Assembly: GCA_963820955.1 (NCBI GenBank)
Contig: CAWGCA010000039.1
Location: 1-64,000 of the forward strand
Source: CAWGCA01 sp963820955
GTDB lineage: Bacteria; Pseudomonadota; Gammaproteobacteria; Chromatiales; Chromatiaceae
Length of the DNA: 64,000 nucleotides
Direction: 5' to 3'
Shown here one piece after another: positions 59,332 to 64,000 of the stretch (position 1 is the stretch's first letter; the number at the start of each line of letters is the position of its first letter). Below the pieces are notes generated by a model. The model had not been told where the DNA came from. It saw only the letters and a list, made by a program, of their open reading frames with translations, and ran no database searches. Made by a program: the position numbers and the translations under genes.

Positions 59332-59717
59332 GGCGGGTTCCTTGGATTTTGATTGGGGAAAGCCGAATAATAGAGCATCGCTTCGAAATGTCCATGCAAG
59401 CCGCCAAGGTCTTCGTAGCAAAGAACCGGTTGCAAAACAGGAATCCTATTCATAAAATCGAAGATACAGCATAAGTCTCCAGCATGATCAGGGATGAGAC
59501 ACAGGAGCCCCGCTATATCCGGTCCGGTCGATAGAGAGGTCGCAGACACTGGCGCGATCCTGCAGGTTGTCTCGTCCTCCACTCAAGTATTCCCATCCAG
59601 AGCGGGAATTAGCAGTTTGCCTGACTCCCACCCCCCTCTCACCGTCGTTTCAGTTATTCGTTTACAAGTCGAATACACCCAGACAGACACATCGTTTGCG
59701 TATACAGGAATTGGTCG

Positions 59718-60247
59718 ATGACCCTACTGCTGCTTCCTTTTTATTTACTGATCGTCTTTTTCGTTATCCGCTGGATCCTCAAACAGATCGAAGGCCGAAG
59801 AAAGCGATGGCTCATGTTTCTCTTTCTGGCTTTTCTCTTCTACCTTCCCCTGGGTTGGGACGTGATTCTGGGACGCGCCTATTTCCACTACCTGTGCGCA
59901 ACCCAGGGTGGAGTGCATGTCTATCAGACCGTTGAGCTTGGACCGGAGTATTGGAATCCCGATGGGAGTCCGAAGTTTATAACGGAAGATGGTTGGTTTG
60001 ATGATGATGTGTTTGAAGGAAATATAAGTTTGAAATGGAAGATAAGCGAAACTTCAACACGACATTGAATATTGGGAAATATCCAGACGAGTTAGTTGAT
60101 TTAAAAACCGGTGAGGTGTTGGGAGAGAAAGTTTCTTATGTTTATTTTGGAGGTTGGTTTTTCAAGTATACGGGTTTCAACGTAGAGGGGTGCGATGTTA
60201 TGGATATTCAAGAGGGGCTGGAAGTGGTTCGTATAGGGATATTCTAA
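59718..60247 (+). CDS. Hypothetical membrane-anchored protein, frame broken once
   Basis: The first frame has two hydrophobic segments (LLLLPFYLLIVFFVIRWIL and WLMFLFLAFLFYLPLGWDVI), then CATQGGVHVYQTVELGPEYW, typical of small unannotated proteins of this sort. It continues in another frame after GWFDDDVFEG as KYKFEMEDKRNFNTTLNIGK and KVSYVYFGGWFFKYTGF to 60247. One extra A near 60024 would join them into about 176 residues. Function unknown. Confidence 0.6.
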
Positions 60248-60286
60248 GTTCTATATTTCTAAGGAACCTCTAATCTATTCGCACTC

Positions 60287-60376
60287 CGTCATCCCGGCGC
60301 AGGCCGGGATCCAGTAACTTATTGATTACTTTAAAGATGGATTCCGGATCTACGCTGCGCTTCGTCCGGAATGACG
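60287..60376. repeat. REP-like palindromic repeat unit
   Basis: The unit starts CGTCAT and ends ATGACG. It contains two hairpins: ATCCCGGC-gcag-GCCGGGAT (60291-60310) and ATTCCGGA...TCCGGAAT (60341-60372). This layout is typical of dispersed intergenic repeats of many copies per genome. Only one copy is in the window. Confidence 0.65.
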
Positions 60377-60431
60377 AATAAACCAGAGATTACCTAAATA
60401 AATTCAGAGCATCTGACAGGGAGAGTCCAGG

Positions 60432-63400
60432 ATGTCAAAAAAATTTGGCGATTACGCTAGTAATGCACAATTATCACAAGCGGCATACGCACTTCTTGAC
60501 TCAAACTTAAGTCAGCAATCCAGACGCGTATATCTGACGCTCTTATCGCGGCGCGACAATATGTCGAATAACCCAAGCAATCCTTTTTACTCAAACCTAC
60601 CAAATCACCCACCAACAACCCAATACCGCCGAAGGGTTCTCCGCCACTGTGTTTCAGAATCGGAACACCGGGGCGTACACCCTTGCGATCCGTGGGACAG
60701 AAACCAGCGCCGTTTCCGATCTGATCAACGACATTGGCCGGGCCGATATTGCCGACATCGGTGCCGACGGCATCGCCGTCTCTCAGGCACTGGACCTGTT
60801 CAGCTACTATCAATTTCTGACCGCCCGGCAGGGTCAGACCATCTACAGCTACAGGCTGGCTGAACAGCCCGGCCCGAATTCGATCCCCCTGGACGGATTC
60901 GGATGGATCGTTGCAACACCGGTCTCCATTGCCGGATCCGATGGTGTTCTGGCGGATCAGCACTTCACAGTGACCGGGCATTCCCTGGGCGGGCATCTGG
61001 CGATGATCATGCAGCGATTGGCCCCGGCCTATGTCGATGCTGTCTATACCTATAATGCGCCCGGTTTCGATACCGGCCTGATCTTCGGCAACAACAACAG
61101 CGACCGATTTTTCGATAAGCTTTCCCAGGCGCAGGTTGCTGTCACTGGTGGAACAAGCGTCGCGGTCAACGGCTTTTCCGAAGAAAAATTCCACAATCTG
61201 GCCGTTCCCCTGGATCTCATATCGGATATTGGCACCGTTCCCGGTGGTCGGATATTCCATTTCGACGAAGTGCCTGAGCCCCCCGTTGGCTGGGTGTCCG
61301 CCCACTTCATCGCGGGAGTTACGGATGCCCTGGCCGTCTACGATCTTCTATCCGAGCTTGATCCCAACCTGAGCGCGGCAGCGGTGGAACGACTCCTGGA
61401 AGCGGGTTCCAATCAGGTTCAGAACAGCCTGGAATCCATCGTAAATTCCCTCGGTGCGTTGTTCCATGTGGGAAACCGGGTTGGCATCGACAACCGGGAT
61501 CAATTGTATCAAGGGATTGAGGCAATCCGCGGCAGTGTCCTGTTCAATCAGGCGACTGGCCTGGTGCAGATCCGGTCCCTTGCGGATATGGGTCAGGATG
61601 CCATCGCTTCAGCGGCCCGTTCCAACAGCGCGGAAGGGATCGCCTATCGGTATGCCCTGCGTCATCTCGTCCCATTCGTCGTCCTGGGGGACACAGGACT
61701 CTATGCCTCGCACAACTCCCAGGGTGAACTCGATCTGTTCGAGCCGGTCAGTGGAACGGGGATACTCACCGACGGGTATCTGACAGACAGGGCGGCCATG
61801 CTTGCGCTTCAGAATCGGATATATATCGGTGATCTGGGCAGCGGCAGCGTCAGGGGTGCCGATCGCATCGAGTATCACGACCGGGAGAGTGGACTGCTGC
61901 TGAATACTACCTTGATCGGCCCGATGGACTACCGGGCGATCCTATTCGATGGGGAAAAGAACCTGCCGCTTATCGGTGGTTCGCGGGCTGATCATCTCTA
62001 TGGCGGTGCGGGGGATGATGAACTCGATGGGGCAGGGGGGGACGACTATCTGGAGGCTGGACCGGGCAATGACCTCCTGCGCGGTGGTTCCGGCAGGGGC
62101 GATCTGCTGGACGGTGGCGTTGGTTTTGACCGCTATCGCTTCAACGCCGGCGACGAGCAGGTCCGGATACGGGATGCCGACGGCAGCGGACAGATTGAAG
62201 TGCATGCGGGAGGCAATCTCCTGACGCTGTCGGGTGTGGTCGAAGGTGTGGCCGGCGCCGACGGTCTGTTCCAGGACGATCACGGCATCCGCTATCAAAT
62301 GACCGGTGACGATCTTCATATCACCCCGGTGGACGGCGGAAAGATCATAGTTGACGGGTTCAAGAACGGGATGCTGGGCATTCATCTGCAGCCAGGGGAG
62401 ATGCCACAGCCACCGTCCACTCCTCCCGACGCGCTAAACTACCGACTCGGTGTTCATCAGGCGAATCCCACGTACGATCTCAGTACCGGCGACAGCCCGC
62501 TGCTGGCCCCTTCGGTGGAAGAGTTAAAACACTTCGATCCAGAGTTTATTCAGGCCGCCGGGGCCCCGCTGCCACTGGCCGATGGAACCATCGGAACGGC
62601 CTACGCCGGGCGTGTTGCCGGGGGCATGGGTGACAGCTATATCACGGGGGACGCCGGCTTCAACTGGCTGATCGACGATCTGCAGTGGAGCGGGGGATTC
62701 GGCGCGGAACCGACGACCTTTGATTGGCTGCTCGGCGATCCGGTTTGGGATCCAATACTGCGCAACGGGGCCTATTTTTCCCTCGGCTATCAGGTCGGCA
62801 ACGATGTGCTGTGGGGCGGAGGTGGCGACGACTGGCTCTTTTCCCACGGTGGCGATGACTGGCTTTTTGGCGGCGATGGCAATGATTTACTGCTCGACAG
62901 CCCGGGGCTGAGTTTCACTGACGATCATTGGTGGAATATGCCGGGCAGCTCCAGCGACGATCGGCTGTTTGGCGGGGCCGGCAACGATCGACTCATCAGC
63001 CACTATGGTGAAGATACTCTGAGTGGAGAAGAGGGTGACGACCTGTTGCTCTCAGGTGCCCATGCGGATCGGCTTTTCGGCGGTGCCGGAGATGACTGGC
63101 TGCTGGCGGATACCGCCATAACCGATCGGGAATGGCCGCAGATCGGTGGCATCCATCTTCCCAACGTGATCAGCGCCGGGCAGGAACAGGGAGAGTATGC
63201 CGATGATCAGTTATACGGTGGTGCCGGGGTGGATCAACTGGTTGGCGGTGGAGGCAACGATCTGCTGATCGGCGGTGAGGGCAGCGATACCCTGTGGGGG
63301 GATGGGGCGGCGACTATCGAGTACTCGGAGCAGCAGTTGGCACAGGCGGCGCTGGACGGGTCACTGACCACATCGATCAGGATCGAAAGCGGTAATCCGG

Positions 63401-64000
63401 ATATCGCCGGCGACGATCAGTTGTACGGGGAAAACGGTGACGACTTTCTGATTGGCATGGGGGGCGATGATTTTCTTGACGGCGGCGACGGGGATGATCA
63501 TCTATTCGGCGACCATGATCCGATTTCCGACATCCTGGTGGACGGATCTGCCCATGGCGATGACAGCCTGAACGGCGGTGCCGGTTCGGATTGGCTGTAC
63601 GGCAATCAGGGGGCGGATTATCTGGAGGGTGGAGAAGGTTTCGACTGGCTCTATGGGGGTGCAGGTTCGGACTATCTCCTGGGTGGAGCGGACAACGATG
63701 ATCTGTTTGGCGAGACCGGTGACGACCGCTTGTATGGCGGTGACGGCAGCGACAACCTGACAGGTGGCGAAGGTGACGATCTGCTCTTCGGTGACGCGGG
63801 CGCAGACCAGTTGCAGGGTGGCGCCGGAGGCGACCGGTTGAACGGCGGCACCGGCTCCGACCAACTCTACGGAGAGTCGGGGGACGATCTGCTCTCCGGC
63901 GGGGAAGACGATGACAACCTGTCCGGCGGGGAGGGAGATGATTTGCTGCTGGGGGGTAAAGGCAGGGATCAGTTGTCGGGGGGAGAGGGCAACGATCTGT
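60432..64000 (+). CDS. RTX protein with lipase-like N-terminal domain (runs off window)
   Basis: The start MSKKFGDYASNAQLSQAAYA follows AGGGAGAG. After about 40 codons the frame is disturbed (60530-60590), but from about 60580 one frame is open to the window end. It reads PNTAEGFSATVFQ, GAYTLAIRGTE and the alpha/beta-hydrolase nucleophile motif VTGHSLGGHLAM (Ser codon 60982-60984). From 61990 onward there are about 30 Gly/Asp-rich nonapeptide repeats of the GGxGxDxLx type that bind calcium. Such proteins are secreted by type I systems through a C-terminal signal, which lies beyond the window. At least two indels break the first 50 codons. Confidence 0.85.

Noticed and set aside
60457..61305. 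Reverse ORF of 282 residues opposite the RTX gene
   Set aside because: Antisense of the lipase domain; the forward frame has the GHSLGG motif and continues into the calcium repeats.

Overview
The window looks like a chromosomal segment of a GC-rich gammaproteobacterium, most plausibly a chemolithotrophic, Chromatiales-like (sulfur-oxidiser or symbiont type) bacterium. The inference rests on a NiFe-hydrogenase remnant with its maturation protease, cytochrome c', an arsM/arsR pair, the gammaproteobacterial cmoA-cmoB operon, and the order SRP RNA-dnaX-ybaB-recR. The genus is not readable from the sequence alone.

Layout. 1-4.9 kb: an AT-rich foreign patch joined to the 3' end of a hydrogenase large-subunit gene, then hoxW, a large DUF748/AsmA-like envelope protein and a small zinc-ribbon-like protein. 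5-9.6 kb: two reverse-strand genes, a xylose-isomerase-like TIM-barrel protein and a TIM barrel fused to an alpha-glucan,water-dikinase-like enzyme, the latter split by one missing base in a G7 run. 9.7-14.6 kb: HDOD protein, NTF2-like protein, cytochrome c', a broken PEP-CTERM-like gene, and arsM/arsR with a recognisable operator-promoter. 14.8-36.2 kb: an accessory island made of nested insertion sequences (IS1182 fragment, an unclassified 'MNPFIKRHQD' element, an ISAzo13-like element with visible inverted repeats and a -1 slippery site, IS5 remnants, two copies of an rve-type IS, a 123-bp MITE), three toxin-antitoxin loci, a SNF2-SWIM-HTH module, and ion-channel genes (MscS, Kef fragment, BrkB, CASTOR/POLLUX, a truncated ligand-binding channel protein). 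Three 3'-terminal tRNA-Cys fragments (about 20.46, 27.0 and 34.67 kb) look like old attachment sites; no integrase remains.

36.2-43.2 kb: Crp/Fnr regulator, secreted nuclease, then a Fap-like functional-amyloid or C39-peptidase secretion locus: a very long Asp-Asn-Ser repeat protein, two small exported proteins sharing a D-x-EL-(D/N)-A-x-RG signature, a periplasmic C39 peptidase, a FapF-like coiled-coil plus beta-barrel outer-membrane protein, and a small lipoprotein. This is the most coherent candidate for a little-described system. 43-58 kb: housekeeping and sensory genes (SprT-like, S1-domain protein, protoporphyrinogen oxidase, SLC13 transporter, 4.5S RNA, dnaX, ybaB, recR, HIT protein, LysE, Cache-PAS histidine kinase, cmoA/cmoB). 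58-64 kb: a 25-codon ORF or sRNA region, a frameshifted nitroreductase, a REP-like repeat and a large RTX protein with a lipase-type GHSLGG motif that runs off the window.

Caution: single-base indels, several in homopolymers, interrupt many genes, including the essential dnaX. A good share of the 'broken' genes may therefore be sequence errors. Decay inside the island (HicA, IS5, IS1182, Kef, HEAT fragment) is more likely to be real because it involves several lesions or truncations per gene.
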